Assembly: GCA_937892695.1 (NCBI GenBank)
Contig: CALBJK010000115.1
Coordinates: 1-13,957 of the forward strand
Length of the DNA: 13,957 bases
Source: an uncultured Prevotella sp.
Lineage (GTDB): Bacteria > Bacteroidota > Bacteroidia > Bacteroidales > Bacteroidaceae
Direction: 5' to 3'
Of this stretch, positions 1 through 7,143 are shown piece by piece (the stretch's first letter is position 1; each line of letters begins with the position of its first letter). Below the pieces are notes generated by a model that did not search any database, was not told the origin of the DNA, and was given only the letters and a program-made list of their open reading frames with translations. The translations under genes and the position numbers were made by a program.

Positions 1-960
1 GGTTCCAAACGACAGATTCAGACTCTCGAGCAAATCATCAAGCTCTGAGAGCGATTTCTTACCGAAGTTGCGGAACTTCAAGAGATCGGTCTTGTTGTAC
101 TGGACAAGGTCGCCAAGTGTCTCGACATCAGCAGCCTTCAGGCAATTGAGGGCACGAACCGAAAGATTCATGTCGACAAGCTTAGTTTTGAGCAACTGGC
201 GCATGTGCAGCACTTCCTCGTCAAACTCTTGGTTGGTCTCGTGATCGGGATTCTCAATAGTAATCTTCTCGTCAGAGAACAACATGAAGTGATAGATTAG
301 TATTTTGGCAGCCTCTTTCAGCGCATCCTTCGGGTGAATGGAACCATCCGTTGTGACTTCGAGCACAAGCTTGTCGTAGTCAGTCTTCTGTTCGACACGA
401 GTAGGCTCTACCGAATATTTCACATTACGGATTGGGGTATAGATAGAATCGATTGGAATGACGTTGACATCAGTGCAGAATTGACGGTTTTCGTCAGCTG
501 AGACGTAACCACGACCTTTGTTGATTGTAAGTTCCATCTGCATTGAAGCTTTAGCATCTAAATGACAAATCACCAAATCAGGGTTTAACACTTCAAATCC
601 AGTAAGATACTTGCCGATATCACCAGCCTTGAATTCGGTTGAATTCTCAACAGTGATACTAACTTTCTCGTTCTCGAATTCTTCTACTACTTGCTTGAAT
701 CTTACTTGCTTCAAATTCAAGATAATATTGGTAACATCCTCTTTGACACCTGGAACTGAAGAGAATTCATGCTCAACGCCCGCAATGCGGATAGTATTGA
801 TGGCATAACCCTCCAGCGATGACAAGAGAATGCGGCGCAGGGCATTGCCTATTGTAACCCCGAAGCCGGGCTCAAGAGGACGGAATTCGAACTTGCCGAA
901 TTTGTCATTGGCCTCCAACATTACAACTTTGTCAGGTTTTTGAAATGCTAATATCGCCAT
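1..960 (-). CDS. rpoA: DNA-directed RNA polymerase alpha subunit (3' end cut off)
   Basis: Alpha subunit of RNA polymerase: its N-terminal domain dimerises and nucleates beta and beta' assembly, and its C-terminal domain contacts UP-element DNA and activators. I translated it by hand: an ATG at 960 opens 320 codons with no stop before the window edge. The N-terminal domain (about 1-230) has the conserved NALRRILLSSLEG core at residues 39-51. A short linker around residues 235-255 leads to the C-terminal domain. That domain carries VRALNCLK (268-275), where R269 and N272 match the DNA-contacting R265 and N268 of E. coli, and the FGKKSLSEL segment near the edge. About 10 C-terminal residues and the stop are missing if it has the usual ~330-residue length. 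It lies 11 nt after rpsD, with an A/T-rich start and no Shine-Dalgarno motif. rplQ would be expected next, beyond the window. Identification is secure. Confidence 0.98.
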   Translation of the reverse strand, partial: MAILAFQKPDKVVMLEANDKFGKFEFRPLEPGFGVTIGNALRRILLSSLEGYAINTIRIAGVEHEFSSVPGVKEDVTNIILNLKQVRFKQVVEEFENEKVSITVENSTEFKAGDIGKYLTGFEVLNPDLVICHLDAKASMQMELTINKGRGYVSADENRQFCTDVNVIPIDSIYTPIRNVKYSVEPTRVEQKTDYDKLVLEVTTDGSIHPKDALKEAAKILIYHFMLFSDEKITIENPDHETNQEFDEEVLHMRQLLKTKLVDMNLSVRALNCLKAADVETLGDLVQYNKTDLLKFRNFGKKSLSELDDLLESLNLSFGT

Positions 961-971
961 TAATTTAATGA

Positions 972-1577
972 TTATTTAGAGTACAACTCAACGATTAACT
1001 GCTCCTTAATATTCTCGGGAATGTCGGTACGCTCCGGCTTGTGAAGGTACTTGCCGCTCTTAGTATTCTGATCCCACTCAATCCAAGGATACTTGCTGTG
1101 ATTAAATCCAGCAAGAGCAGCCTCGATGACTTCGAGAGACTTTGACTTTTCGCGTACACCTACAACCTGACCAGCCTTAACAGAGTAAGAAGGAATGTTC
1201 ACAACCTTTCCGTCAACAACAATGTGCTTGTGACCCACGAGCTGACGAGCTGCTGCACGAGTAGGAGCTATACCCATACGGAATACGACATTGTCAAGGC
1301 GGCTTTCAAGATTCTGAAGCAACACTTCACCTGTGATTCCGTCAGACTTAGATGCCTTGTCAAACATATTACGGAACTGACGCTCCAATACACCGTAGGT
1401 GTACTTAGCTTTCTGCTTCTCTGCCAACATGACACCGTACTCAGATTGTTTTCTACGACGGTTGTTGCCATGCTGTCCAGGAGGGAAGTTCCTCTTGGAC
1501 AAAACTTTGTCTGCGCCGAAAATCGGTTCTCCGAAACGGCGTGCAATTTTAGATTTCGGACCTATGTATTTTGCCAT
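972..1577 (-). CDS. rpsD: 30S ribosomal protein uS4
   Basis: Primary 16S rRNA binding protein that starts assembly of the 5' domain of the small subunit and helps keep decoding accurate. The 201 residues are close to the usual 200-206. FPPGQHG is at 31-37, and the S4 RNA-binding fold covers roughly 91-155 (ESRLDNVVFRMG, then GHKHIVVDGKVV). There is no cysteine anywhere, so this is the zinc-free form without the N-terminal Cys cluster. In E. coli uS4 represses its own operon by binding a pseudoknot upstream of rpsM. Here the rpmJ-rpsM gap is only 32 nt and I see no such structure, so that regulation cannot be assumed. It follows rpsK by 52 nt, and the start is A/T-rich without a Shine-Dalgarno motif. 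Confidence 0.98.
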   Translation of the reverse strand: MAKYIGPKSKIARRFGEPIFGADKVLSKRNFPPGQHGNNRRRKQSEYGVMLAEKQKAKYTYGVLERQFRNMFDKASKSDGITGEVLLQNLESRLDNVVFRMGIAPTRAAARQLVGHKHIVVDGKVVNIPSYSVKAGQVVGVREKSKSLEVIEAALAGFNHSKYPWIEWDQNTKSGKYLHKPERTDIPENIKEQLIVELYSK

Positions 1578-1629
1578 AATAATTTTGTATTCTTTTTGTT
1601 TATTGTTTCCTTTGACATGTTAAAAGGCA

Positions 1630-2019
1630 TTAAACCTTACGTCTCTTCGGAGGACGGCATCCGTTGTGGGGCAGCGGAGTCACGTCAATAATTTCTGTTA
1701 CCTCTATGCCGCTGCTGTGAACACCACGAATGGCTGATTCACGACCGTTACCCGGACCTTTAACGTAAGCCTTAACCTTACGGAGACCCAATTCATAAGC
1801 CACTTTGGCGCAATCCTCAGCAGCAGTCTGAGCTGCATAAGGAGTGTTCTTCTTAGAACCACGGAAACCCATCTTTCCAGCTGAAGACCAAGAGATAATC
1901 TGACCTTCACTGTTTGCCAAAGACACAATAATATTATTGAAAGAGCTGTGCACGTGAAGCTGCCCAACGGCGTCAACCTTCACGTTTCTTTTCTTAGATG
2001 CTGCTGTTTTCTTTGCCAT
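1630..2019 (-). CDS. rpsK: 30S ribosomal protein uS11
   Basis: Small-subunit platform protein that contacts 16S rRNA near the E site and mRNA exit. At 129 residues it matches the family length. The lysine-rich N-terminus (1-15) is followed by the compact domain with HVHSSFNNIIVSL (22-34) and SSAGKMGFRGSKK (45-57). The conserved tail DVTPLPHNGCRPPKRRKV (112-129) is complete, including the HNG site that is isomerised to isoaspartate in E. coli. The ATG at 2019 is preceded by an 83-nt spacer, the longest gap of the window, with direct repeats and a small hairpin listed separately. No Shine-Dalgarno motif is present. Identification is secure. Confidence 0.98.
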   Translation of the reverse strand: MAKKTAASKKRNVKVDAVGQLHVHSSFNNIIVSLANSEGQIISWSSAGKMGFRGSKKNTPYAAQTAAEDCAKVAYELGLRKVKAYVKGPGNGRESAIRGVHSSGIEVTEIIDVTPLPHNGCRPPKRRKV

Positions 2020-2030
2020 AATCTTTTTTA

Positions 2031-2058
2031 GTTAAAAGTTAAAAGTCGAAGTTAAAAG
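2031..2058. repeat. Short direct repeats GTTAAAAG (three copies)
   Basis: GTTAAAAG occurs at 2031-2038, 2038-2045 (sharing one base) and 2051-2058, read on the + strand; the coding strand reads CTTTTAAC. A fourth isolated copy with the same following G lies at 1619-1626 in the rpsK-rpsD gap. Similar A/T-rich tandem words are, as I recall, common between genes in Bacteroidales. Whether these are decayed copies of a dispersed repeat is a guess. Confidence 0.6.
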
Positions 2059-2061
2059 GTT

Positions 2062-2077
2062 TGGAACATTCATTCCA
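2062..2077 (-). other. Small inverted repeat in the rpsM-rpsK spacer
   Basis: TGGAA (2062-2066) and TTCCA (2073-2077) are perfect complements around a 6-nt loop. The 5-bp stem lacks a following U-run on the coding strand, so it does not look like an intrinsic terminator. It may be a weak mRNA hairpin or chance. Confidence 0.35.
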
Positions 2078-2102
2078 GATACTTCCAACTCCCAACTAAA
2101 TT

Positions 2103-2483
2103 TTACTTGGTAGCTTTCTTCTTGTTAGCAACAGTCTTCTTCTTACCCTTACGTGTACGGGCATTGTTCTTTGTGCTCTGTCCGCGTACTGGAAGACCGA
2201 GACGATGACGGATGCCACGATAGCAGCCTATATCCATCAGTCGCTTAATGTTCATCTGGATCTCTGAACGGAGATCACCTTCTACCTTGAATTCAGCGCC
2301 GATAATTTCGCGGATTTTGGCTGCCTGGTCATCAGTCCACTCGCTGACTTTCAAGTCGCGGCTGACACCGGCTTTATCCAATATCTTTGCTGAACTACTT
2401 CGACCTATTCCATAGATGTAGGTCAATGCGATTTCGCCACGCTTATTCTGGGGCAAATCTACTCCAACAATTCTTATTGCCAT
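2103..2483 (-). CDS. rpsM: 30S ribosomal protein uS13
   Basis: Head protein of the small subunit that makes the bridge to uL5 on the large subunit and contacts P-site tRNA through its basic tail. The 126 residues begin with the canonical MAIRIVGVDLP. A helix-two-turn-helix core contains the YIYGIGRSSAxxIL-type segment (22-34). The signature GCYRGIRHRLGLPVRGQ is at 86-102, followed by TKNNARTRKG (104-113) and a lysine-rich tail. It opens the alpha-operon block, 32 nt after rpmJ, with an A/T-rich start and no Shine-Dalgarno motif. I see no separate promoter for this block. Confidence 0.98.
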   Translation of the reverse strand: MAIRIVGVDLPQNKRGEIALTYIYGIGRSSSAKILDKAGVSRDLKVSEWTDDQAAKIREIIGAEFKVEGDLRSEIQMNIKRLMDIGCYRGIRHRLGLPVRGQSTKNNARTRKGKKKTVANKKKATK

Positions 2484-2515
2484 GTGTTAAATAAATGATT
2501 AATGATAATTAGTTT

Positions 2516-2632
2516 TTAACCCTGACGCATTTTGTACTTAGGGTTCTTCTTGTTGATAACGAACAGACGACCTTTACGACGGACTATCTTACAGTCGGGT
2601 GTACGTTTCTTTAAAGATGCTCTTGTCTTCAT
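2516..2632 (-). CDS. rpmJ: 50S ribosomal protein bL36, zinc-free form
   Basis: Small large-subunit protein that binds 23S rRNA near helices 89-97. I found it by hand in the gap between infA and rpsM: ATG at 2632, 38 codons, TAA at 2516-2518. It starts MKTRASLKKR and ends NPKYKMRQG, lining up without gaps with the 38-residue E. coli protein. Of the zinc ligands of the Cys-containing form (C11, C14, C27, H33), only C14 remains; the others are Thr, Asn and Tyr. It should therefore fold without zinc. It follows infA by 9 nt. Identification is certain; loss of zinc binding is inferred from the residues. Confidence 0.97.
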   Translation of the reverse strand: MKTRASLKKRTPDCKIVRRKGRLFVINKKNPKYKMRQG

Positions 2633-2641
2633 ATCTTTGGA

Positions 2642-2860
2642 TTATTTGTAACGGAAAACTATTCTACCCTTCGTCAAGTCGTAAGGACTCATCTCTACCT
2701 TAACCTTGTCACCGGGCAGTATTTTAATGTAATGCATTCTCATCTTCCCGGATATGTGCGCAATTATCTGTACGCCGTTTTCCAGTTCAACACGGAACAT
2801 AGCATTCGACAATGACTCGACAATAGTTCCGTCCTGTTCAATAGCTGATTGCTTTGCCAT
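2642..2860 (-). CDS. infA: Translation initiation factor IF-1
   Basis: Single OB-fold protein that sits in the A site of the 30S subunit during initiation and helps IF-2 and IF-3 choose the start codon. The 72 residues are the exact family length. Visible landmarks are MAKQSAIEQDGTI, the FRVELENG strand (22-29), HISGKMRMHYIKI (35-47) and PGDKVKVEMSPYDLTKGRI (49-67). The stop of map (TGA) is separated from this ATG by one base, so translation is probably coupled. The stop is followed 9 nt later by rpmJ, an infA-rpmJ pairing conserved in many bacteria. Confidence 0.98.
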   Translation of the reverse strand: MAKQSAIEQDGTIVESLSNAMFRVELENGVQIIAHISGKMRMHYIKILPGDKVKVEMSPYDLTKGRIVFRYK

Positions 2861-2861
2861 A

Positions 2862-3659
2862 TCAGTTCTTTGCCTCTATTTGTTCAATTTCTTCAAATGT
2901 AGATAAAATATCTGCTTCACCTTTACGAATAGCTACAGTGTGCTCATAATGTGCTGCACACATACCATCAATTGTCCTAATGGACCACCTGTCTGGTAAA
3001 AGGCCAATAGCCTTATCACCCATTGTAATCATCGGTTCAATTGCTATGCACATGCCTGCTTTAAGCATCACACCGTTACCACGACAGCCATAGTTGGGAA
3101 TTTTCGGTTCTTCGTGCATTTTCCGACCTATTCCGTGGCCAGTCAATTCTCTGACTACGCCATAACCTCGGCTTTCACAATATGACTGTACCGCATCGCC
3201 AATATCGCCGACATGATTACCGGCCACAGCTGAAAATATTCCTTTATAAAGCGACTCTTTAGTTGTCTGCAAAAGTCGTGCCACTTTTTCGGAAACTTCG
3301 CCTACACGAAACGTATAGCAGCTGTCACCATTAAAACCATCAAGAAGAACGCCACAGTCAATTGATATTATGTCGCCATCTTTCAGAATAGTTTTATTAT
3401 CGGGAATTCCGTGAACTACAACCTCATTAACTGAAGTACAGATACTTGCAGGAAACGGTGGACCGTAAGGATTCGGGAAATTTTTGAAAGTCGGGATTCC
3501 TTTATGATCACGTATGTACTCATCAGCAATTTTATCCAGACTGAGTGTTGTAATTCCAGGTTGAATGTGTCGTGCCAGTTCTGCCAGTGTAGAACTGACA
3601 AGATGATTGGCACGACGCATTAGCTCTATTTCATCTAGCGTTTTCAGAAATATTTTCAT
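2862..3659 (-). CDS. map: Methionine aminopeptidase, type I
   Basis: Cytosolic metalloenzyme that removes the initiator methionine from nascent proteins after deformylation. The 265 residues form the pita-bread fold with no N-terminal zinc-finger extension, hence the short type I. All metal ligands are visible: D101, D112, H175, E208 and E239 (E. coli D97, D108, H171, E204, E235). The substrate histidines H83 (in VVHGIPD) and H182 are also present. It lies between secY and infA, with 16 nt before it and one base after. Other bacteria often have adk between secY and map; here there is none. The start is preceded by a short GAGG only 4 nt before the ATG, a weak Shine-Dalgarno candidate. Confidence 0.98.
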   Translation of the reverse strand: MKIFLKTLDEIELMRRANHLVSSTLAELARHIQPGITTLSLDKIADEYIRDHKGIPTFKNFPNPYGPPFPASICTSVNEVVVHGIPDNKTILKDGDIISIDCGVLLDGFNGDSCYTFRVGEVSEKVARLLQTTKESLYKGIFSAVAGNHVGDIGDAVQSYCESRGYGVVRELTGHGIGRKMHEEPKIPNYGCRGNGVMLKAGMCIAIEPMITMGDKAIGLLPDRWSIRTIDGMCAAHYEHTVAIRKGEADILSTFEEIEQIEAKN

Positions 3660-3663
3660 ATTT

Positions 3664-3667
3664 CCTC
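3664..3667 (-). promoter_or_regulatory. Weak Shine-Dalgarno candidate for map
   Basis: GAGG followed by AAAT and the ATG at 3659. The 4-nt spacing is short for a working site, so this may be chance. Confidence 0.3.
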
Positions 3668-3675
3668 AAATGTTA

Positions 3676-5007
3676 TCAATAAGCAGAGACGCTGCCACGG
3701 GTACGACCCGAATTTAGCAATCCATCATAATGACGCATTAGAAGATGGCTCTCTATCTGCTGAATAGTATCTATCACAACTCCTACAAGTATCAGAAGTG
3801 AAGTGCCACCGAAGAATTGAGAGAAAGCCTGCTGCACATTCAGAAGACCTGCCAAGGCTGGCATTACTGCAATGAATGCAATGAACAACGAACCTGGCAA
3901 TGTTATTCGGGACATGACTGTATCGATGTAATCTGCAGTATCCTTACCTGGACGCACACCAGGAATGAAGCCGTTGTTGCGTTTCATGTCCTCTGCCATT
4001 TGCGTAGGATTGAGCGTGATGGCAGTATAAAAATAAGTGAATGCGATAATAAGGAAGACGTAAATCACATTGTAAAGCAGACTCTGTGTATCCATCAGCG
4101 AATGTGCCCATGTTGAACCTTCGTTATTGTAACGTACAAAAGCGAGAGGTATGAACATCAAAGCCTGGGCAAAGATGATAGGCATAACGTTGGCAGCAAA
4201 AAGCTTTAGAGGAACGTATTGACGTGCTCCGCCATACTGTTTATTGCCGACAAGCCGCTTAGCATACTGCACTGGTACCTTCCGGACACCTTGTACTAGA
4301 AGAATTGACGCGCAGACCACAGCGTACAAGATGAGAATTTCAATGATAAACATCACAAGTCCTCCGCCTGAAATAGCAGAGAACCGTGAGCCGACCTCCT
4401 GTATGAAAGCCTGTGGAAGACGGGCTATAATGCCTATCATTATTATCATCGAGACGCCATTTCCTACTCCTTTGTCAGTAATACGTTCACCTAACCACAG
4501 CACAAACATACTGCCCGCAGCAAGGATAATTGTAGCTGAGATTATAAATGCAGTCCAGGACACTCCAGATGCCAAAGCTGCGCTGGCCTGAGCCTTTAGA
4601 TTAAGAAGATAGGACGGAGCTTGGAAAACAAGGATACCCACCGTTAGAAGACGTGTGTACCAATTAATTTTCTTACGACCACTCTCACCCTCTCTCTGCA
4701 TCTTCTGGAAATATGGCACGGCCACAGCCAAGAGCTGCATTACGATAGAAGCGGAGATGTACGGCATAATTCCAAGCGCAAAGATAGACGCATTGGAAAA
4801 TGCGCCACCAGAGAACATGTCAAGCAATGACATAAGTCCGCCCGATGTTTGCGACTGTAGTTTTTCCAACATGCTCGGATTGATACCAGGAAGTACCACA
4901 AACGAGCCGAAACGGTAAATAGCCGTAAACAGTAGAGTTATGAGGAGTCGCTGTCGCAAATCCTCAATTCTCCAACAGTTCTTTAGTGTCTCAATAAATT
5001 TCTTCAT
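3676..5007 (-). CDS. secY: Protein translocase subunit SecY
   Basis: Channel subunit of the SecYEG translocon in the inner membrane; it exports unfolded proteins with SecA and inserts membrane proteins from the ribosome. The 443 residues show ten hydrophobic segments at about 19-39, 72-96, 118-138, 150-172, 183-200, 216-239, 268-290, 310-332, 366-388 and 396-415. The plug and second segment include GGAFSNASIFALGIMPYIS (67-85). The signature ERITDKGVGNG is at 174-184, and the cytosolic loop GFIPGVRPG (346-354) carries R352, the counterpart of E. coli R357 needed for SecA function. The TGA stop is followed directly by TAA. It lies 4 nt after rplO, as at the end of the spc operon elsewhere. Confidence 0.98.
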   Translation of the reverse strand: MKKFIETLKNCWRIEDLRQRLLITLLFTAIYRFGSFVVLPGINPSMLEKLQSQTSGGLMSLLDMFSGGAFSNASIFALGIMPYISASIVMQLLAVAVPYFQKMQREGESGRKKINWYTRLLTVGILVFQAPSYLLNLKAQASAALASGVSWTAFIISATIILAAGSMFVLWLGERITDKGVGNGVSMIIMIGIIARLPQAFIQEVGSRFSAISGGGLVMFIIEILILYAVVCASILLVQGVRKVPVQYAKRLVGNKQYGGARQYVPLKLFAANVMPIIFAQALMFIPLAFVRYNNEGSTWAHSLMDTQSLLYNVIYVFLIIAFTYFYTAITLNPTQMAEDMKRNNGFIPGVRPGKDTADYIDTVMSRITLPGSLFIAFIAVMPALAGLLNVQQAFSQFFGGTSLLILVGVVIDTIQQIESHLLMRHYDGLLNSGRTRGSVSAY

Positions 5008-5011
5008 CTAC

Positions 5012-5461
5012 TTAGATTATTGTTGTGTTTCCACCGAGAGCTTTGATAGCTTCTTCAGCCGACTTTGAGAAAGCGTTAGCTTCTACTTCGATTTTAGCTT
5101 TGAGCTCTCCGTTACCAAGAACTTTAACAAGAGTATCCTTGCCCCTAACAACCTTGGCATCACGAAGGTCTGCAATTCCTATCTTAGTCAGGCCATTTGT
5201 TTCTGCAAGGCGCTGAAGCACATCGAGATTAACTGGGAAGTACTCTTTATGATTAATATTCTTGAAACCGGATTTTGGAACACGGCGCTGCAAAGGCATC
5301 TGACCACCTTCGAAGCCGACTTTATTCTTGTAACCGGAACGAGCTTTAGCACCCTTATGTCCACGTGTAGAAGTGCCGCCCAGACCTGAACCTGGACCGC
5401 GACCTATACGGCGACGTGAATGTGTAGAACCAGCTACCGGCTTTAAACTATGTAATTTCAT
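5012..5461 (-). CDS. rplO: 50S ribosomal protein uL15
   Basis: Late-assembling large-subunit protein with a long extended N-terminal arm that threads through 23S rRNA. The 149 residues start MKLHSLKPVAGS. The Gly/Arg/Lys-rich arm covers about 17-60, including GRGPGSGLGGTSTRGHKGAK. The globular C-terminal domain runs from about 75, with a final SAEEAIKALGG segment (134-144) typical of the family. It lies 21 nt after rpmD and 4 nt before secY, the usual order. The start is A/T-rich with no Shine-Dalgarno motif. Confidence 0.98.
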   Translation of the reverse strand: MKLHSLKPVAGSTHSRRRIGRGPGSGLGGTSTRGHKGAKARSGYKNKVGFEGGQMPLQRRVPKSGFKNINHKEYFPVNLDVLQRLAETNGLTKIGIADLRDAKVVRGKDTLVKVLGNGELKAKIEVEANAFSKSAEEAIKALGGNTTII

Positions 5462-5482
5462 AATTTAATTTCTTTTAATTTA

Positions 5483-5659
5483 TTATTCGACTACTGTTAC
5501 CAGGTGATCAACCTTGCGAATCATTCCGCGAGAAGAAGGATTGTCTTCAATCTCAACAACCTGGGAAATCTTATGCAACCCAAGAGCCTTAAGAGTATCC
5601 TTCTGTTTGTGAGTAGCACCGATACGGCTCTTTATCTGCTTAACCTTTATTGTTGCCAT
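5483..5659 (-). CDS. rpmD: 50S ribosomal protein uL30
   Basis: Small large-subunit protein of 58 residues, the normal bacterial length. It begins MATIKVKQIKSRIGATHKQ and contains LGLHKISQVVEIEDNPSSRGMI (27-47), the family core. The frame is open upstream to an ATG at 5734, but those 25 codons lie inside rpsE and resemble nothing in the family. The start at 5659 has AGGAG 7 nt upstream, which settles it. The rpsE stop is 13 nt before. This is one of the few genes here with a real Shine-Dalgarno motif. Confidence 0.97.
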   Translation of the reverse strand: MATIKVKQIKSRIGATHKQKDTLKALGLHKISQVVEIEDNPSSRGMIRKVDHLVTVVE

Positions 5660-5666
5660 TTGAATT

Positions 5667-5671
5667 CTCCT
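5667..5671 (-). promoter_or_regulatory. Shine-Dalgarno motif of rpmD
   Basis: AGGAG on the coding strand with 7 nt to the ATG at 5659. It supports the 58-residue rpmD over the longer frame and stands out because most neighbours have no such motif. Confidence 0.75.
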
Positions 5672-5672
5672 A

Positions 5673-6185
5673 TTAACCGTTAAACACCTTTTCCATCGAA
5701 ACTCCACGCATACCTGCGACAGTATAAGCGTCACGCAACTGTGAGAGTCCTGCTATAGTAGCTTTCACAAGATTGTGAGGATTCGAAGAACCTCTTGACT
5801 TTGCAAGTATGTCCTTAACTCCTACACTGTCAAGCACGGCACGCATAGCACCACCAGCGACAAGACCTGTACCAGGAGCAGCAGGCCTCATAAGTATACG
5901 GGCTCCACCGAAACGGGCTTCCACCTCATGAGGAATGGTATTTTTAAGAAGAGAAACTTTTACGAGATTCTTCTTTGCAGCTTCAACGCCTTTGGATATG
6001 GCAGCGGTAACCTCACCTGCTTTACCAAGACCGTAACCGATGACACCTTTACCGTCACCGACAACGACAATAGCAGCAAAGGTAAAAGTACGACCACCTT
6101 TAGTAACCTTTGTAACACGGTTGATTGCCACAAGGCGGTCTTTCAACTCTACGTCACTGTAAACTTTAACTTTATTCATTGCCAT
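5673..6185 (-). CDS. rpsE: 30S ribosomal protein uS5
   Basis: Small-subunit protein near the mRNA entry and decoding region; changes in it affect accuracy and spectinomycin response in other bacteria. The 170 residues hold the dsRBD-like S5 domain (about 14-77), with RVTKVTKGGRTFTFAA (23-38) containing the spectinomycin-contact loop. The C-terminal domain has PAAPGTGLVAGGAMRAVL (101-118) and SRGSSNPHNLVKATI (130-144). The start could be the ATG at 6185 or the one at 6179, which differ by two residues (MA before MNKVK). The first leaves a 6-nt gap after rplR. No Shine-Dalgarno motif helps to choose. Confidence 0.97.
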   Translation of the reverse strand: MAMNKVKVYSDVELKDRLVAINRVTKVTKGGRTFTFAAIVVVGDGKGVIGYGLGKAGEVTAAISKGVEAAKKNLVKVSLLKNTIPHEVEARFGGARILMRPAAPGTGLVAGGAMRAVLDSVGVKDILAKSRGSSNPHNLVKATIAGLSQLRDAYTVAGMRGVSMEKVFNG

Positions 6186-6191
6186 AATCGA

Positions 6192-6542
6192 TTAAAATTT
6201 AAGACCTCCCTTACGGGCTGCATCTGCCAATTCCTTTACACGTCCATGGTAAAGATAACCGTTACGATCAAAGACTACGGTTGTTACTCCTGCAGCCTGG
6301 GCTTTAGAAGCTACCATTTCACCTACTTTAGCTGCCTGCTGTACCTTCGGCATCTTTTCGTCTTTGAAAGACAATGAAGAAGCTGAAGCAATAGTCGTTC
6401 CAGTCAAGTCGTTTATAACCTGGGCGTAAATCTGCTTGTTGCTACGGAACACACTCAGACGAGGGCGCTCAGCAGTACCATGCACACGCTTGCGAATTCT
6501 GTACTTTATTTTGATTCGTCTTTCTACTTTCTTTGTTGTCAT
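6192..6542 (-). CDS. rplR: 50S ribosomal protein uL18
   Basis: 5S rRNA binding protein that, with uL5 (and bL25 where present), builds the central protuberance of the large subunit. The 116 residues are the family length. A basic N-terminus (1-20) binds 5S rRNA. The core starts at RPRLSVFRSNKQIYAQVI (27-44), and the conserved end DRNGYLYHGRVKELADAARKG is at 92-112. It lies between rplF (20 nt) and rpsE (6 nt). The start is A/T-rich and lacks a Shine-Dalgarno motif. Confidence 0.98.
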   Translation of the reverse strand: MTTKKVERRIKIKYRIRKRVHGTAERPRLSVFRSNKQIYAQVINDLTGTTIASASSLSFKDEKMPKVQQAAKVGEMVASKAQAAGVTTVVFDRNGYLYHGRVKELADAARKGGLKF

Positions 6543-6562
6543 AATAGTAAAATTATTAAAAG

Positions 6563-7129
6563 TTACTTAGCAGCAGCGGTCTTACCAGACTTTCTGCGGA
6601 TGACTTCGCCTTGGAACAATATACCTTTTCCTTTATAAGGTTCTGGCATACGGAAAGAACGAATTTTTGCACAAATGAGTCCGAGCAACTGTTTGTCACA
6701 AGACTCAAGCATCAGAAGAGGATTCTGGTTTCTCTCACTCTTTGTCTCAACTTTCACCTCTGCCGGAAGTTCCAGGAATATCGGGTGAGTGTAACCTAAA
6801 GCAAATTCGATTATGTTGCCTTGGTTTGAAACACGATAACCGACACCTACAAGCTCAAGGGTCTTCTTGTAGCCTTTGCTCACACCCTCAACCATATTAT
6901 GGACAAGTGCACGATAAAGGCCGTGGAAAGACTGTTTCTGCTTAACGTCAACCTCGCTTGTTTCATCTATGGCAAATGTGACATGACCGTCAGTTACATT
7001 TACGATGATGGAAGGATCAACTTGTTGAGAAAGTTCACCTTTGGGTCCTTTAACCTTAACGAGACCGTCTTTTACTGTAACTTCAACTCCTGTGGGGATT
7101 ACAACTGGTAATTTACCTATTCTTGACAT
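6563..7129 (-). CDS. rplF: 50S ribosomal protein uL6
   Basis: Large-subunit protein close to the sarcin-ricin loop and the factor-binding site. I start it at 7129 (MSRIGKLPVVIP), giving 188 residues with the two tandem L6 folds at roughly 1-82 and 83-188. The signature PEPYKGKGI is at 162-170. An in-frame ATG at 7159 would add 10 residues and overlap the end of rpsH. The start at 7129 fits the family N-terminus and has a perfect GGAGG 7 nt upstream. A final run of Ala and Lys (SGKTAAAK) closes the protein. The rpsH stop lies 14 nt before this start. Confidence 0.97.
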   Translation of the reverse strand: MSRIGKLPVVIPTGVEVTVKDGLVKVKGPKGELSQQVDPSIIVNVTDGHVTFAIDETSEVDVKQKQSFHGLYRALVHNMVEGVSKGYKKTLELVGVGYRVSNQGNIIEFALGYTHPIFLELPAEVKVETKSERNQNPLLMLESCDKQLLGLICAKIRSFRMPEPYKGKGILFQGEVIRRKSGKTAAAK

Positions 7130-7136
7130 ATTAAAT

Positions 7137-7141
7137 CCTCC
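7137..7141 (-). promoter_or_regulatory. Shine-Dalgarno motif of rplF
   Basis: A full GGAGG on the coding strand with 7 nt to the ATG at 7129, the strongest ribosome-binding site in the window. It decides the rplF start and contrasts with most of the operon. Confidence 0.8.
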
Positions 7142-7143
7142 AA

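Larger units (their letters stand above)
2020..2102 (-). other. rpsM-rpsK spacer, longest non-coding gap of the window
   Basis: This 83-nt gap holds three copies of an 8-mer and one small inverted repeat, both listed separately, and a tandem CCAACT pair near 2085-2096. On the coding strand there is no Shine-Dalgarno motif ahead of rpsK and no TAnnTTTG promoter element. A function is not evident. Confidence 0.6.

Noticed and set aside
611..808. Open frame on the + strand opposite rpoA
   Set aside because: Lies entirely antisense to the conserved rpoA frame; the protein has no recognisable features.
1619..1626. Fourth GTTAAAAG copy as part of a repeat array
   Set aside because: Isolated single 8-mer in A/T-rich sequence; chance occurrence is likely.
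1224..1691. 155-codon + strand open frame
   Set aside because: Antisense to rpsD and the end of rpsK; a shadow of the codon pattern of real genes.
2632..2639. TATCTTTG, a match to the Bacteroides -7 promoter element, on the + strand
   Set aside because: Points against the direction of every gene and overlaps the rpmJ start; no partner -33 element or downstream + strand gene.
3817..4116. Cys/His-containing + strand frame opposite secY
   Set aside because: The CxxC-like look comes from the reverse complement of secY codons; no start signal and no family.
5660..5734. Upstream extension of rpmD (25 extra codons)
   Set aside because: Overlaps rpsE and does not resemble uL30; the ATG at 5659 has AGGAG at good spacing and the family N-terminus.
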